In this document: piece after piece, positions 9,216-17,638 of the stretch
Numbering within the stretch: the stretch's first letter is position 1
How the letters are laid out: each line of letters opens with the position of its first letter
DNA from: CAVXGU01 sp963761615
GTDB taxonomy: Bacteria; Acidobacteriota; Vicinamibacteria; Vicinamibacterales; CAVVIG01
NCBI GenBank assembly: GCA_963761615.1
Contig: CAVXGU010000003.1
Location: forward strand, 1,116,001 to 1,180,000
Direction of reading: 5' to 3'
Length of the DNA: 64,000 nt
Notes under the pieces: generated by a model
Database searches by the model: none
Seen by the model: the letters and a program-made list of their open reading frames with translations, nothing else
Told to the model about the DNA's origin: nothing
Made by a program: the position numbers and the translations under genes

Positions 9216-9752
9216 GTGGGTCTGATCGACCATCGCTTCGAAGACAACTTCATCACGACGAGCATCGATCGCGTGCTCAACTGGGCGCGCGAATCCTCCA
9301 TTTGGCCGATGGGCTTCGGCCTGGCCTGCTGCGCCATCGAGATGATGGCGGCGTCGGCCTCGCGCTACGACATCGCCCGGTTCGGGGCCGAAGTGTTCCG
9401 CGCCTCCCCGCGGCAGTCCGATCTGATGATCGTGGCCGGTACGGTGACGAAGAAGATGGCGCCCGTGCTACGGCGCCTGTATGACCAGATGCCGGAGCCG
9501 AAGTGGGTCATCTCCATGGGGAGCTGCTCGAACGCGGGCGGCCCGTTCCCGACCTACAGTGTGCTCCAGGGCGTCGACAAGGTCGTGCCCGTGGACGTTT
9601 ACGTGTCGGGCTGCCCGCCGCGCCCCGAGGCGCTCCTGTACGGGCTGATGCGGCTGCAGGACAAGATTCGGAAGGAAGGCACGGTGCTCCGCAAGGAGCG
9701 CGTGATCATGTCCGGGCAGACCGAGCCGGTGCTGATCGGGGAGCGGGCGTGA
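9216..9752 (+). CDS. nuoB: NADH-quinone oxidoreductase subunit B
   Basis: A 178-residue complex I connecting subunit carrying cluster N2, which passes electrons to quinone. The four cluster ligands are present: the adjacent pair C38-C39 (FGLACCAIEM), C104 (MGSCSNAGG) and C133 (SGCPPRPEAL). The start is GTG 9216. Its stop overlaps the ATG of nuoI by one base (TGATG). Only nuoB and nuoI are present here; none of the other complex I genes follows, so the rest of the complex must be elsewhere or this is a partial additional set. Confidence 0.93.
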   Translation: MGLIDHRFEDNFITTSIDRVLNWARESSIWPMGFGLACCAIEMMAASASRYDIARFGAEVFRASPRQSDLMIVAGTVTKKMAPVLRRLYDQMPEPKWVISMGSCSNAGGPFPTYSVLQGVDKVVPVDVYVSGCPPRPEALLYGLMRLQDKIRKEGTVLRKERVIMSGQTEPVLIGERA

Positions 9753-10222
9753 TGGGCACCATCGGGCGCTTCTTCAAGACGATCTTCCTCGTCGACCTCC
9801 TCAAGGGGCTGTGGGTCACGCTGAAGTACACGCCGCAGCCGGCCTTCACGTTCCAGTATCCGGCCGAGCGCCGTCCGACCGCCCCGCGCTTCCGCGGCGT
9901 CCTGCGGCTGCAGACCGAGCCCGGCACCGGGGCCCAGACCTGCATCGTGTGCGACCAGTGCGCGAAGGCGTGCCCGGACGACCTGATCGCGCTCGGCGGG
10001 CACCGTGAGCCCGGCCAGAAGATCAAGATCCTCGACTACTTCGACTTCAACCTGTCGCGCTGCAGCTTCTGCGGACTGTGCGCCGAGGTCTGTCCCACCA
10101 AGCCGGTCAAGGCGCTGGTGATGAGCGAGGACTACGAGCTCGGGAGCTACAACCGCGACATGCAGATCATGCGCGTGGATCAGATGTACGACGGCGTGCC
10201 GATCGAGCGGTACACCCACTGA
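9752..10222 (+). CDS. nuoI: NADH-quinone oxidoreductase subunit I
   Basis: A 156-residue 8Fe ferredoxin-like subunit of complex I that holds clusters N6a and N6b. Two CxxCxxCxxxCP motifs are visible: CIVCDQCAKACP and CSFCGLCAEVCP. The N-terminal amphipathic stretch (TIGRFFKTIFLVDLLKGLWV) docks on the membrane in the family. ATG 9752 is preferred; GTG 9749 is an in-frame alternative. It is translationally coupled to nuoB. The next gene starts 82 bases later and is unrelated, so the cluster ends here. Confidence 0.92.
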   Translation: MGTIGRFFKTIFLVDLLKGLWVTLKYTPQPAFTFQYPAERRPTAPRFRGVLRLQTEPGTGAQTCIVCDQCAKACPDDLIALGGHREPGQKIKILDYFDFNLSRCSFCGLCAEVCPTKPVKALVMSEDYELGSYNRDMQIMRVDQMYDGVPIERYTH

Positions 10223-10304
10223 ACGCCGGCCCATCCGCGGGCCAGACGCGGATCTCGACGTGTCGCGTCCTCGGTCGTCGTCGATCGCCACAACGGGAGG
10301 AGTC

Positions 10305-11819
10305 ATGGCTCGCGCGTTCCGGGTGCTCTCGCTTGCCGTCGCCGTCGCCGTGGCCGCTTTCGTCATCCACACCCACGCGGCCCAATCCCAGTCCGAGAGC
10401 GGAGAGATCCAGCGGCAGCTGGGCGATCTCCTGCTCAAGCAGGGCCGGTACCTGGAATCGTTCGAGGCCTACATGCTCGCCGTCCGCAACGGCGACACCG
10501 ACCTCGCCCGGCGCGCCCGTCCGGGCCTCATCGTCTCCGCCCTGCGGATCGCCCAGTTCGACACCGCGCTCACGCAGGCCGAAGCCCTCGTCCGCAGCGA
10601 GCCGAAGAATCCCGAGGCGATCGCCCTCGATGGCGACGCGCTGTGGTCCGACGGGCTGTTCGAGGCCGCCGAGGCGCGCTACCGTCAGGCGCTGGCGATC
10701 GAACCCGACCTGGCCCGCGGCCACCACGGCCTCGCCAAGTGCCTGCTCGCCCGCAACCAGCTCGACGCCGCCCTGGCCGAGGCCCAGACGGCGCTCCGCC
10801 TCTCGCCCCGCGACCTCGAGATCCACCACACCGTCGGGGCAATCTACGAGCGCATGCACCGCTTCGAGGAGGCCGCCGTCGCATACGGCAACTACGTCAA
10901 CCTGCTGCCGAACAAGGACACCAGCGACGAGGCGAACTGGTCGCGCTCCGAGATCCGCTTCCTGCAGTCCTTCGGGCAGCGCGTGCCGTTCCAGTCCGCG
11001 CCGGGCGCCGACGACCAGGTCTACACCGTCGACTTCCGGCTGATCAACGACAAGGTCATCGTCCGAGGGCGGGTCAACGGCGCCGCGCCGGAGGACTTCG
11101 TCGTGGACACGGGCGCCGAGAACACCGTGATCAACGAGAGCACGGCCAGCCGCGTGCACGTCGTGCCAATCACCAACACCCTCAGCGCCGGGGTCGGCGA
11201 AGTGGGGTTCCGCGGACTGCAGCTCGCGCGCATGGATTCGCTCGAGATCGGCACGCTCACCCTCAAGAACGTGCCGTGCATCATCAAGAACCCGCCCCTG
11301 CGGGACCTGCCGACGAGCGAATCGGCCAGCTTTTCGCCGCTCGCCCTCGGCTACTCGATGATCATCGACTACCGGGCCAAGAAGCTCATCTTCGGGAAGC
11401 ACCTGCCGCAGGAGCGCGCCGACTTCGAGCTGCCGCTCTGGCTGTACCGGCTGGCGACCGTCTCGGGCACCGTCGACGGCGCCCACGTGGCCGACTTCGT
11501 CATCGACACGGGCGGCGAGGTGATCTCGATCAGCCAGGCGATGGCCGCCTCGCTGCATCGTCCGGCGGGCGAGCGGCGCATCAGCCTGCAGGTCTACGGC
11601 ACGTCCGGCTGGGATCGGGACGCCTTCCTGCTGCCCGGCGTCAACCTGGCGTTCAACGCCCTCCACTTCGACAACTATCCCGTCGTGGTCCTGAACCTCA
11701 ACGCCCCGAGCGCGCTGCTGGGCTTCAAGCTGGGTGGGATTGTCGGACACCGGTTCCTGAGCCAGTACCGCGTCGGCATCGATCTGGAGCACTCGGTGCT
11801 CCGCCTCACGCGGTCGTAG
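10305..11819 (+). CDS. Exported TPR protein with duplicated retropepsin-like aspartyl protease domain
   Basis: A 504-residue protein with a signal peptide (MARAFRVLSLAVAVAVAAFV, cleavage near HAAQS), a TPR solenoid (about 30-220) and two aspartic-protease half-domains marked by DFVVDTGAENTVI and DFVIDTGGEVISI. Each DTG triad supplies one catalytic Asp. In retroviral-type enzymes two such halves form one active site, so this chain could form it intramolecularly. GGGAGG just upstream supports ATG 10305 over the in-frame GTG at 10260. Periplasmic location is expected. The substrate is unknown. Confidence 0.8.
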   Translation: MARAFRVLSLAVAVAVAAFVIHTHAAQSQSESGEIQRQLGDLLLKQGRYLESFEAYMLAVRNGDTDLARRARPGLIVSALRIAQFDTALTQAEALVRSEPKNPEAIALDGDALWSDGLFEAAEARYRQALAIEPDLARGHHGLAKCLLARNQLDAALAEAQTALRLSPRDLEIHHTVGAIYERMHRFEEAAVAYGNYVNLLPNKDTSDEANWSRSEIRFLQSFGQRVPFQSAPGADDQVYTVDFRLINDKVIVRGRVNGAAPEDFVVDTGAENTVINESTASRVHVVPITNTLSAGVGEVGFRGLQLARMDSLEIGTLTLKNVPCIIKNPPLRDLPTSESASFSPLALGYSMIIDYRAKKLIFGKHLPQERADFELPLWLYRLATVSGTVDGAHVADFVIDTGGEVISISQAMAASLHRPAGERRISLQVYGTSGWDRDAFLLPGVNLAFNALHFDNYPVVVLNLNAPSALLGFKLGGIVGHRFLSQYRVGIDLEHSVLRLTRS

Positions 11820-11922
11820 CCGCCTGGCCCGCTCTTCCGTGTTCTGCGCAGCGGCCGTCCGGTCCCTACAGGGTTCTCGAGATCGATCTCGTCCCGTGAT
11901 CGATCTCGCCGCGAGATCGATG

Positions 11923-12035
11923 TAGCCGCGGACCTTCAGGTCCGCCAAGGTAGCCGCGGACCTTCAGGTCCGCCAAGGTAGCCGCGGACCTTCAGGTCCG
12001 CCAATGCGAAGCCGACCTGAAGGTCGGCCGCTACA
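11923..12035. repeat. Tandem 28-bp palindromic repeats with an inverted copy
   Basis: Three head-to-tail copies of a 28-base unit (beginning TAGCCGCGGACCTTCAGG) start at 11923, 11951 and 11979. After a short spacer a diverged copy follows in the opposite orientation (about 12011-12035, GCCGACCTGAAGGTCGGC). Each unit contains the self-complementary core GGACCTTCAGGTCC, so every copy can form a hairpin and the array can fold back on the inverted copy. It lies between a plus-strand and a minus-strand gene that converge. It resembles REP-type dispersed elements; no adjacent transposase or RAYT gene is present. Confidence 0.7.
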
Positions 12036-12054
12036 TCCCCAAACGAGAACAGCT

Positions 12055-12531
12055 CTAGTGGGCGGCTCGCTTCTGGAGTCGTGCCGCCCGGCGTGCGCGC
12101 GCCTCGTCCGCCACGCGGCGTTCCTCGTCGGTGTCGAGCAGCAGGGGAGGCATCGGGGTCCGCCGGCCGTCGACGGCGGCGGTGACGAAGGTGAGGAAGG
12201 CCCGACTGGTCAGCTGGCGATCTCCCGTCAGCGTCTCCTCCGAGAAGACGTCCACCTGCACCTCGAGCGACGTGCTGAAGACGCAGGTCACGCGCGCCTT
12301 CAGCACGATGAGGTCGCCGACCTTGATGGGATGCAGGAACTGGAGTTCGTCGACGGCGGCCGTCACCATGGGGCACCGGGCGTGCCGGATCCCGGCGATG
12401 GCGCCGGCGATGTCGATGAGGTGCATCACGGTGCCGCCCAGGATGAACCCGAGCGGGTTGGCGTCGTTGGGCAGGACGACCTGCACCATCTCGGTGGCTG
12501 ATTCAGAGGAGCGCTTGGGTGGTGGGGCCAT
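12055..12531 (-). CDS. Acyl-CoA thioesterase, hotdog fold
   Basis: A 158-residue single hotdog-domain protein of the YciA/cytosolic acyl-CoA hydrolase type. The fold signature is NPLGFILGGTVMHLIDIAGAIA (the central alpha-helix; N and G near residues 25-31 and D40 in the active-site region), followed by strands containing VDELQFLHPIKVGDLIVLKA. It would hydrolyse acyl-CoA to free acid and CoA in the cytoplasm. The C-terminal 20 residues are rich in Arg and Ala. Its promoter would have to lie within the low-complexity region at 12540-12779. Confidence 0.85.
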   Translation of the reverse strand: MAPPPKRSSESATEMVQVVLPNDANPLGFILGGTVMHLIDIAGAIAGIRHARCPMVTAAVDELQFLHPIKVGDLIVLKARVTCVFSTSLEVQVDVFSEETLTGDRQLTSRAFLTFVTAAVDGRRTPMPPLLLDTDEERRVADEARARRAARLQKRAAH

Positions 12532-12539
12532 AGAGTTAA

Positions 12540-12779
12540 GGGTGTCGGGCGCCAGGCACCGGGGGCCAGGTGCTGGTGCCGAGCGCCAGGTGCCAGGTGC
12601 CTGGTGCTACGTGCCGGGTGCTAGCTGCCAGCTGCTACGTGCCAAGTGCTGGGTGCCAGTGCCACGTACCAGCGTTCTGCTGCAGCCGGGCACCCCGGCA
12701 CCCGGCACCCGAGACCCCGGTGCCCGGCACCCGGCACCAGCACCCGGCACGCGGCGCCTGGCACCCGGTGCCCTTGTCA
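12540..12779. repeat. Degenerate GGTGCC-type low-complexity array that inverts midway
   Basis: About 240 bases made almost only of variations on GGTGCCAGGTGC. The first half (about 12545-12655) carries GGTGC-rich words on the plus strand (CCAGGTGCTGGTGCC, GGTGCCTGGTGCTACGTGCC). The second half (about 12682-12772) carries the complementary words (GGCACCCGGCACCCG). The halves can pair as one long imperfect stem. It fills the whole space between the thioesterase and the large metallopeptidase/barrel gene, which ends at 12780. No protein is encoded here. Confidence 0.75.
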
Positions 12780-15700
12780 TCAGAAATCGTATCCGACCCA
12801 GACGGCGAACCGCGGCTTGCGGAACTGCGCGCTGCCGCCCGAGTCGGCGTACACGACGTCCTCCCAGCCCTTGTTGAACAGGGTGCGCCACGACCAGTCG
12901 AAGTGGATCGGGAAGCCGAGCGCGAAGGTCTCGAGGCCGACGCCGTACGACGCGCGCGCGTCGCGCAGGCGGAAGCCCGACACGTTCACGGGCTCGTAGC
13001 TTGCGGCGGGGAGGCCGGTGACCGGGTCCGGAATCAGGTTGCCGTTGGCGTCGGTGGCCAGGCCCGTGTACTTCTGCACCGTCTCGGGCTTGCTCGTCCA
13101 GAACTTGAAGCCGGTGTTGTCGAACCAGCCCGCGCCGAGGTCGGCGAAGAACTCGCCGCGCACGCCGCCGACGACGCCGATGGGCGTCAGGGCGGCTTCG
13201 ATGATCGGGAATCGGAGCTCGGCGTTGGCGAACAGGATGTTCTGGCCGACGAACGACAGGTAGTCGTAGCCGCGCATCTCGGAGTTCCCGCCGAAGTACT
13301 GGAAGTCCGGATAGGCGCCGATGCTCTTGAAGCCGTTGACGCGCGTGGCGAGCACGCCGTTGCTGCCGATGCGCAGATAGTGGCGCACGTCGGCGCTGAA
13401 GCTCTGGCGCGACAGCAGGCTGCCGATCTTGGGCGCCGCGTCGTACGAGAACCGCATCGTGTTGCCGGCGAGGGGGCCGTACTCGCGGAAGATCGTCGTC
13501 TCCTGGACGAACGCCACGCTCAGCGGCGCCAGGGTGCCGTTGCGGAAGACCTGCTGCTGGCCGGTCAGGCCGGCCGTGTCGAGGTAGTTCTGGAGCGACG
13601 AGTCGCTGTACTGCTCGTTGAGCTGCACCACGCTGCCGGACATCTCGATCCGGCGGTAGCGGTCGATGGGGTACACGCCGATGATCGTGCCGCCCCGGAC
13701 GGTCCGCGTCGCGATGGCGTCGCTCCGGCTGATGAACGGCGCGAGCGTCGGATCGTAGAACACGCCGCCGAGCTGTCCGTAGAAGAACTGGGTTTCCGAG
13801 AAGCCCTGGGCCGCCCACTGGAGCCGGTGCGACAGGTTCGTGAACCCCGCCATCATCGTCCGGTACTGGGCGATCGACGAGACGTAGAAGTTGAACTGCT
13901 TGTCGCCGAGCACGTCGCTGAAGGTCAGCTGGGTGCCCCCGAAGACGTCGCCGTTGCTCGTGACGCCGATCGACACCGGCGGGCGCCCGTCGAGGAACAT
14001 CTTCTCGAACGTCCCCTTCTTGCGCTCGTTGGTGGGCACGAGCTTCTCGGAGAGCGGGGGCTGGAAGTCGATGAGCGGACCCGGCTGTCCGAAGTCGGAC
14101 GAGGCGACGGTGTGGAGCGGCTCCTTGCGCACGAGCGTCCGGACCGAGTACTCGTTCTTGTAGTACGTGACGAACGCAATGCGGTCCTCGCTCTCGTCCT
14201 GGCTCTTGAGGACGACGGGCGACCAGTCGCCGCCGAGGGCGTCGGTGTACTGGCGGAGCTCGCCGGTGTTCAGGTCCAGCGTCCACACGTTGTAGATGTT
14301 GCCGTTGCGTGCGACGGCGGGTTCGACCGGGATCGACGGGTCCGTCGCCGTCGACGAGAACACGATCGTGTGCGGGTCGATGAACTGCGCGGCCGTGTCG
14401 TCGTGCGTCCCGAAGGTGATCTGCGTCTTCTTGCTCGTGGCGAGATCGAGCCTGAACAGCTTCTGGTTCCCGCTGATCCGGGCGTTGTAGATCAGGTACG
14501 AGCCGTCGGGGGCGTAGGTCGGCCCGAAGTCGGCGAAGTTGTCGTTGGTCACGTTGGTGACCGTCTGCGTGGCCAGGTCGACCGTGAAGATGTTGCCGAT
14601 GCCCTCGCGCAGGCCGGCGAAGGCGATTGTCCGGCCGTCGGGCGAGAAGGTCGGGGACTGCGGCTCGTCGACGGTCTTGATCGGGACCCGGTTCTCGATC
14701 TGCCGCGTCAGCACGTTCTGAACGATGAGCGTCCGCTCCTTCTCGGTCCGCACGAAGTAGGCGAGCCGGTCGCCCTTGGGCGACCAGGCGACCCAGGGCA
14801 TCTCGAACTCCTCGCCCATCTGGATCACGTGGTCGAAGCCCATGTCCTTGTCGAACCCGGCCGTCAGGTTGCGGACGATCGAGCCGTCCTTCGACGAGAC
14901 GAGGACGATGTCGATCTCCTGGTCCTTCCGGTTGATCGTGACCACGGCGATCAGGTCCCCGGACGGCGACGGCGCGATCGACAGGGCCTCGGCGAACTTG
15001 GTCTTCTCCTGGTTCGGCGACAGGTCGATGCCGTAGTCGGCGGGGCGTTCCTTGTCGCGGAACGGCCGGAAGCAATCCTTCAGGTAGCGGTCGAAGGCCT
15101 GGTCGAACTCCTCCTTCGACATCTGCAGCGCCTCCTGATAGGCGTCCTCGCCGCCGCCGATGACGCTCTTGCGCAGCGCGAAGAGGTAGTTGCGCAGCCC
15201 GTCCTTGCCCCAGCGCGCCTCGATGAACTCGAACACGGCGTGCCCGAGGTTGTAGACCAGCCGCGGGTTCCCGGTGTCGCCGTATCCCTCGAGCTTGGTC
15301 ATCTTCGGCACGATGTCGGCGACCGCCGCGTCGCGCACCATCATCAGGTCGATCGGATCCCAGATGCCGCGCTCGTAGTCGGACAGGCCCTCGTAGAACC
15401 AGAGGGGCAGGTTGTTGTGAATCAGCGACTGCGGCACGATGTCGTACTCGAACTGGTGCGTCAGCTCGTGGACGATCAGGCCGTAGAGCTCGTCGGACGG
15501 GCTGTCGATCGGGAGCACCACGCGATGCTGGGTCGGCTCGGCAAATGCGCCGACGCCTTCGGTCGCGGCGCCGGGATCGATGTTCTGCTCCTCGAACTCG
15601 CTGTGCGTCTTGAAGAGTACCATCGGCACCTTGTACGGCAGGTCGTGGCGGAGATCGGCGCTGATCTGCTGGTAGGCGCTCTCGGCGTAGCTTGCGATGC

Positions 15701-15917
15701 GCTCCAGTTGCGGCTGGATCTCCGGGTAGTAGTAGATCTCGAAGTGCTCGGTCGTGTAGATGTGCCAGTCGAACGTGTCGTAGTGGATGTTGTTCTTGCC
15801 GTAGTAGGGAGCGAACCCCGTCTGGGCCAGCGCGGGTCGGGACTGGCTGGCCGCGGCGAGCGCCAGCGCGAGGGCGAGGGCGGGCGTCGAGAGGCGACGG
15901 CGAGGGACCACACGCAT
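12780..15917 (-). CDS. Exported metallopeptidase-like / TolB propeller / outer-membrane beta-barrel protein
   Basis: A 1045-residue protein with a signal peptide (cleavage near PALAQ, residue 32). Residues 40-250 form a gluzincin-like domain with HELTH (H150, E151, H154) and a downstream Glu, E176 in WFYEGLSDYERG, the usual third zinc ligand. Residues about 300-620 contain TolB/WD40-like beta-propeller blades (PTFSPDGRTIAFAG, GPTYAPDGSYLIY). Residues about 660-1045 look like a surface-antigen/BamA-type 16-strand barrel ending VWVGYDF. The combination suggests a surface or periplasmic peptidase anchored by its own barrel. ATG 15917 starts the signal peptide. Confidence 0.8.
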   Translation of the reverse strand: MRVVPRRRLSTPALALALALAAASQSRPALAQTGFAPYYGKNNIHYDTFDWHIYTTEHFEIYYYPEIQPQLERIASYAESAYQQISADLRHDLPYKVPMVLFKTHSEFEEQNIDPGAATEGVGAFAEPTQHRVVLPIDSPSDELYGLIVHELTHQFEYDIVPQSLIHNNLPLWFYEGLSDYERGIWDPIDLMMVRDAAVADIVPKMTKLEGYGDTGNPRLVYNLGHAVFEFIEARWGKDGLRNYLFALRKSVIGGGEDAYQEALQMSKEEFDQAFDRYLKDCFRPFRDKERPADYGIDLSPNQEKTKFAEALSIAPSPSGDLIAVVTINRKDQEIDIVLVSSKDGSIVRNLTAGFDKDMGFDHVIQMGEEFEMPWVAWSPKGDRLAYFVRTEKERTLIVQNVLTRQIENRVPIKTVDEPQSPTFSPDGRTIAFAGLREGIGNIFTVDLATQTVTNVTNDNFADFGPTYAPDGSYLIYNARISGNQKLFRLDLATSKKTQITFGTHDDTAAQFIDPHTIVFSSTATDPSIPVEPAVARNGNIYNVWTLDLNTGELRQYTDALGGDWSPVVLKSQDESEDRIAFVTYYKNEYSVRTLVRKEPLHTVASSDFGQPGPLIDFQPPLSEKLVPTNERKKGTFEKMFLDGRPPVSIGVTSNGDVFGGTQLTFSDVLGDKQFNFYVSSIAQYRTMMAGFTNLSHRLQWAAQGFSETQFFYGQLGGVFYDPTLAPFISRSDAIATRTVRGGTIIGVYPIDRYRRIEMSGSVVQLNEQYSDSSLQNYLDTAGLTGQQQVFRNGTLAPLSVAFVQETTIFREYGPLAGNTMRFSYDAAPKIGSLLSRQSFSADVRHYLRIGSNGVLATRVNGFKSIGAYPDFQYFGGNSEMRGYDYLSFVGQNILFANAELRFPIIEAALTPIGVVGGVRGEFFADLGAGWFDNTGFKFWTSKPETVQKYTGLATDANGNLIPDPVTGLPAASYEPVNVSGFRLRDARASYGVGLETFALGFPIHFDWSWRTLFNKGWEDVVYADSGGSAQFRKPRFAVWVGYDF

Positions 15918-16097
15918 GTATCAATACCTCGAAAGTGCCGGAAAGCCCCGTGCGGAGGCCCGCTCCCTGTCGATGGGAAAGACCTGCTCGATCTCTTGAA
16001 TCTTACTGTGACGCCCGACCCCCTGCAAACGGTGCGCCGCACAAATCGACGCGTGCCCGCGGTGATGGCCGGGCCGGCGCCGCGTCGCCCGCCGGGC

Positions 16098-16125
16098 CTG
16101 ACCCATTCGGGCGACAGGCTATACT
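16098..16125 (+). promoter_or_regulatory. Sigma-70-type promoter upstream of the ECF sigma operon
   Basis: CTGACC (16098-16103) and the consensus-like TATACT (16120-16125) are separated by 16 bases. The predicted transcription start is about 16132. The resulting leader runs straight into the terminator-like hairpin at 16150-16172, before the sigma factor gene. Confidence 0.55.
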
Positions 16126-16149
16126 CCCGAGAGGACTGCCACGTGGAAT

Positions 16150-16172
16150 AAACCCCGGCGCGACGGGGTTTT
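16150..16172 (+). terminator. Terminator-like hairpin in the leader of the sigma factor gene
   Basis: A 7-bp perfect stem AAACCCC/GGGGTTT (16150-16156 with 16165-16171), an 8-base loop and TTTT at 16169-16172. It lies about 20 bases after the predicted transcription start and before the sigma gene, so it could end a very short RNA or act as an attenuator. No upstream plus-strand gene needs a terminator here. Confidence 0.55.
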
Positions 16173-16222
16173 CACTCGATGTCGCGCGCCACGCCATGCG
16201 CATTCGCCCACGGCTTTCGACG

Positions 16223-16822
16223 ATGACGCCCGGCTCGGACGCGGCGAGCGGGACGTCGGGCGCGCGCGCCCGTTTCGAGGCGGATGCGCTCGCGTCGGTC
16301 GACGGCCTGTACCGCATGGCCCGGCGCCTCGCGCGCTCGCCGGCCGATGCCGAGGACCTGGTCCAGGAGACGTACCTGAAAGCGTTCCGGTCGGCCCATC
16401 GCTTCGAGCCCGGCACGAACCTCCGCGCCTGGCTCTACACGATCCTCCACAACACGGCCCGCAACCAGGTACGCGACCGCGCGCGCGACGCGGTCAGTGC
16501 CGACCCCGACACCATCGAGCGCGCCGCGGACCTCGTGGCGGCCGGTGGCGTGTCCGGCCTCTCGGCACCCGCCGCGACGCCCGAGGCGCTGCTGCTGCGC
16601 GACGCGCTCGCGCCCGAGATCCAGGAGGCCATCGACGCGCTGCCCGAGGCGTTCCGGCAGGCCGTCTGGCTGCGTGACGTGGAGGAGTTCTCGTACGCGG
16701 AGATCGCCAAGATGCTGTCGGTGCCGATCGGCACCGTGATGTCGCGGATCTCCCGCGGGCGCCGCCTGCTGTTCGAGCGGTTGAGCCGGCCGCGCGCGCT
16801 GTCGGAGGCGTCGGGAGCCTGA
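16223..16822 (+). CDS. ECF-type RNA polymerase sigma factor
   Basis: About 199 residues with sigma region 2 (LYRMARRLARSPADAEDLVQ and the LVQETYLKAFRS segment) and region 4 (LPEAFRQAVWLRDVEEFSYA then IAKMLSVPIGTVMSRISRGR, a helix-turn-helix binding the -35 box). A longer form starting at ATG 16196 (MRIRPRLSTM) is possible; neither start has a strong ribosome-binding site. The anti-sigma gene begins 9 bases after the stop, the usual arrangement for an envelope-stress regulatory pair. A promoter and a terminator-like hairpin precede it. Confidence 0.88.
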   Translation: MTPGSDAASGTSGARARFEADALASVDGLYRMARRLARSPADAEDLVQETYLKAFRSAHRFEPGTNLRAWLYTILHNTARNQVRDRARDAVSADPDTIERAADLVAAGGVSGLSAPAATPEALLLRDALAPEIQEAIDALPEAFRQAVWLRDVEEFSYAEIAKMLSVPIGTVMSRISRGRRLLFERLSRPRALSEASGA

Positions 16823-16830
16823 GGGCAGGA

Positions 16831-17604
16831 GTGCAGGAGATGTCGAACAGCTGCAGCCGGATCGATTCGCTCGCCACGCCGTACGTCGACGGCGAGCTCG
16901 CCGACGCCGATCGCGACGCGGTCGAGCGGCACGCGCGCCTGTGTCCGCCCTGCCGTTCGCGGCTCGCCGCCGAACAGGCCGCGCGCGAGCTCGTGAGGAA
17001 CCGGCGGTCGGACCTCGCGGGCGAGCACGCCCCGGTCGATCTGGCCGGGCGCTGCGCCGCGCTCGCCGAGCCCGGCGCGACGGCCGCCGCGCCGACGCGC
17101 GCCCGGTGGCGGCGCGCCCGGGCGCTCGCCCTCGCCGCCTCGCTCGCCCTCGTCGTCGGCGCCGCGTTCCTCTACCGCGCGAGCGAGTCGTCCGGGCGGC
17201 TCCTCGCGGCACAGCTGACCGCCGACCACGTCAAGTGCTTCATCATCGCCGACGTCACCGGCCAGCACGAGGACGCCGCCGAAGTCCACAGCGCCATGGA
17301 GGCGAGCTTCGGCTGGAACGTGCACCTGCCCGCCGACCCCGCGGAGGCGCAGCTGTCGCTCATCGGATCGCGCCTCTGCCTGTACTCCGGCGGACGCGTC
17401 GCCCACATCATGTACCGTTATCGGGGCCGGCCGGTGTCGGTGTTCATGCTGCCGCGCACCAGCCGTCCGGACCAGATGGTCGACGTGATGGGCCACGAGG
17501 CCGCCATCTGGTCGACGGGCGACCGCACCTTCGTGCTGATCGCCGCCGAGTCGCGGCCCGACATGGCGAGAATGGTCGCGTTCGTCCGCGCCGCGCTGCG
17601 GTGA
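16831..17604 (+). CDS. Zinc-finger transmembrane anti-sigma factor
   Basis: A 257-residue protein. The N-terminal ZAS-like domain has H34, C38 and C41 (ERHARLCPPC), the zinc motif of RsrA/ChrR-type anti-sigma factors. One transmembrane helix (about residues 93-112, ALALAASLALVVGAAF) separates it from an extracytoplasmic C-terminal domain containing DHVKCFIIADVTGQHED. It should hold the upstream sigma factor inactive until an envelope signal is sensed. GTG 16831 has GAGGG at good spacing; ATG 16840 is an alternative with a poorly spaced site. The TlpA-like thioredoxin next door and the Cys residues suggest, but do not prove, a redox signal. Confidence 0.82.
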   Translation: MQEMSNSCSRIDSLATPYVDGELADADRDAVERHARLCPPCRSRLAAEQAARELVRNRRSDLAGEHAPVDLAGRCAALAEPGATAAAPTRARWRRARALALAASLALVVGAAFLYRASESSGRLLAAQLTADHVKCFIIADVTGQHEDAAEVHSAMEASFGWNVHLPADPAEAQLSLIGSRLCLYSGGRVAHIMYRYRGRPVSVFMLPRTSRPDQMVDVMGHEAAIWSTGDRTFVLIAAESRPDMARMVAFVRAALR

Positions 17605-17638
17605 GGCGCCGGCGGGGCGGGATCGAACCGGACGTCGT

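Noticed and set aside
11923..12010. Possible CRISPR array
   Set aside because: The 28-base units are directly adjacent, with no unique spacers between them, and no cas genes are near.
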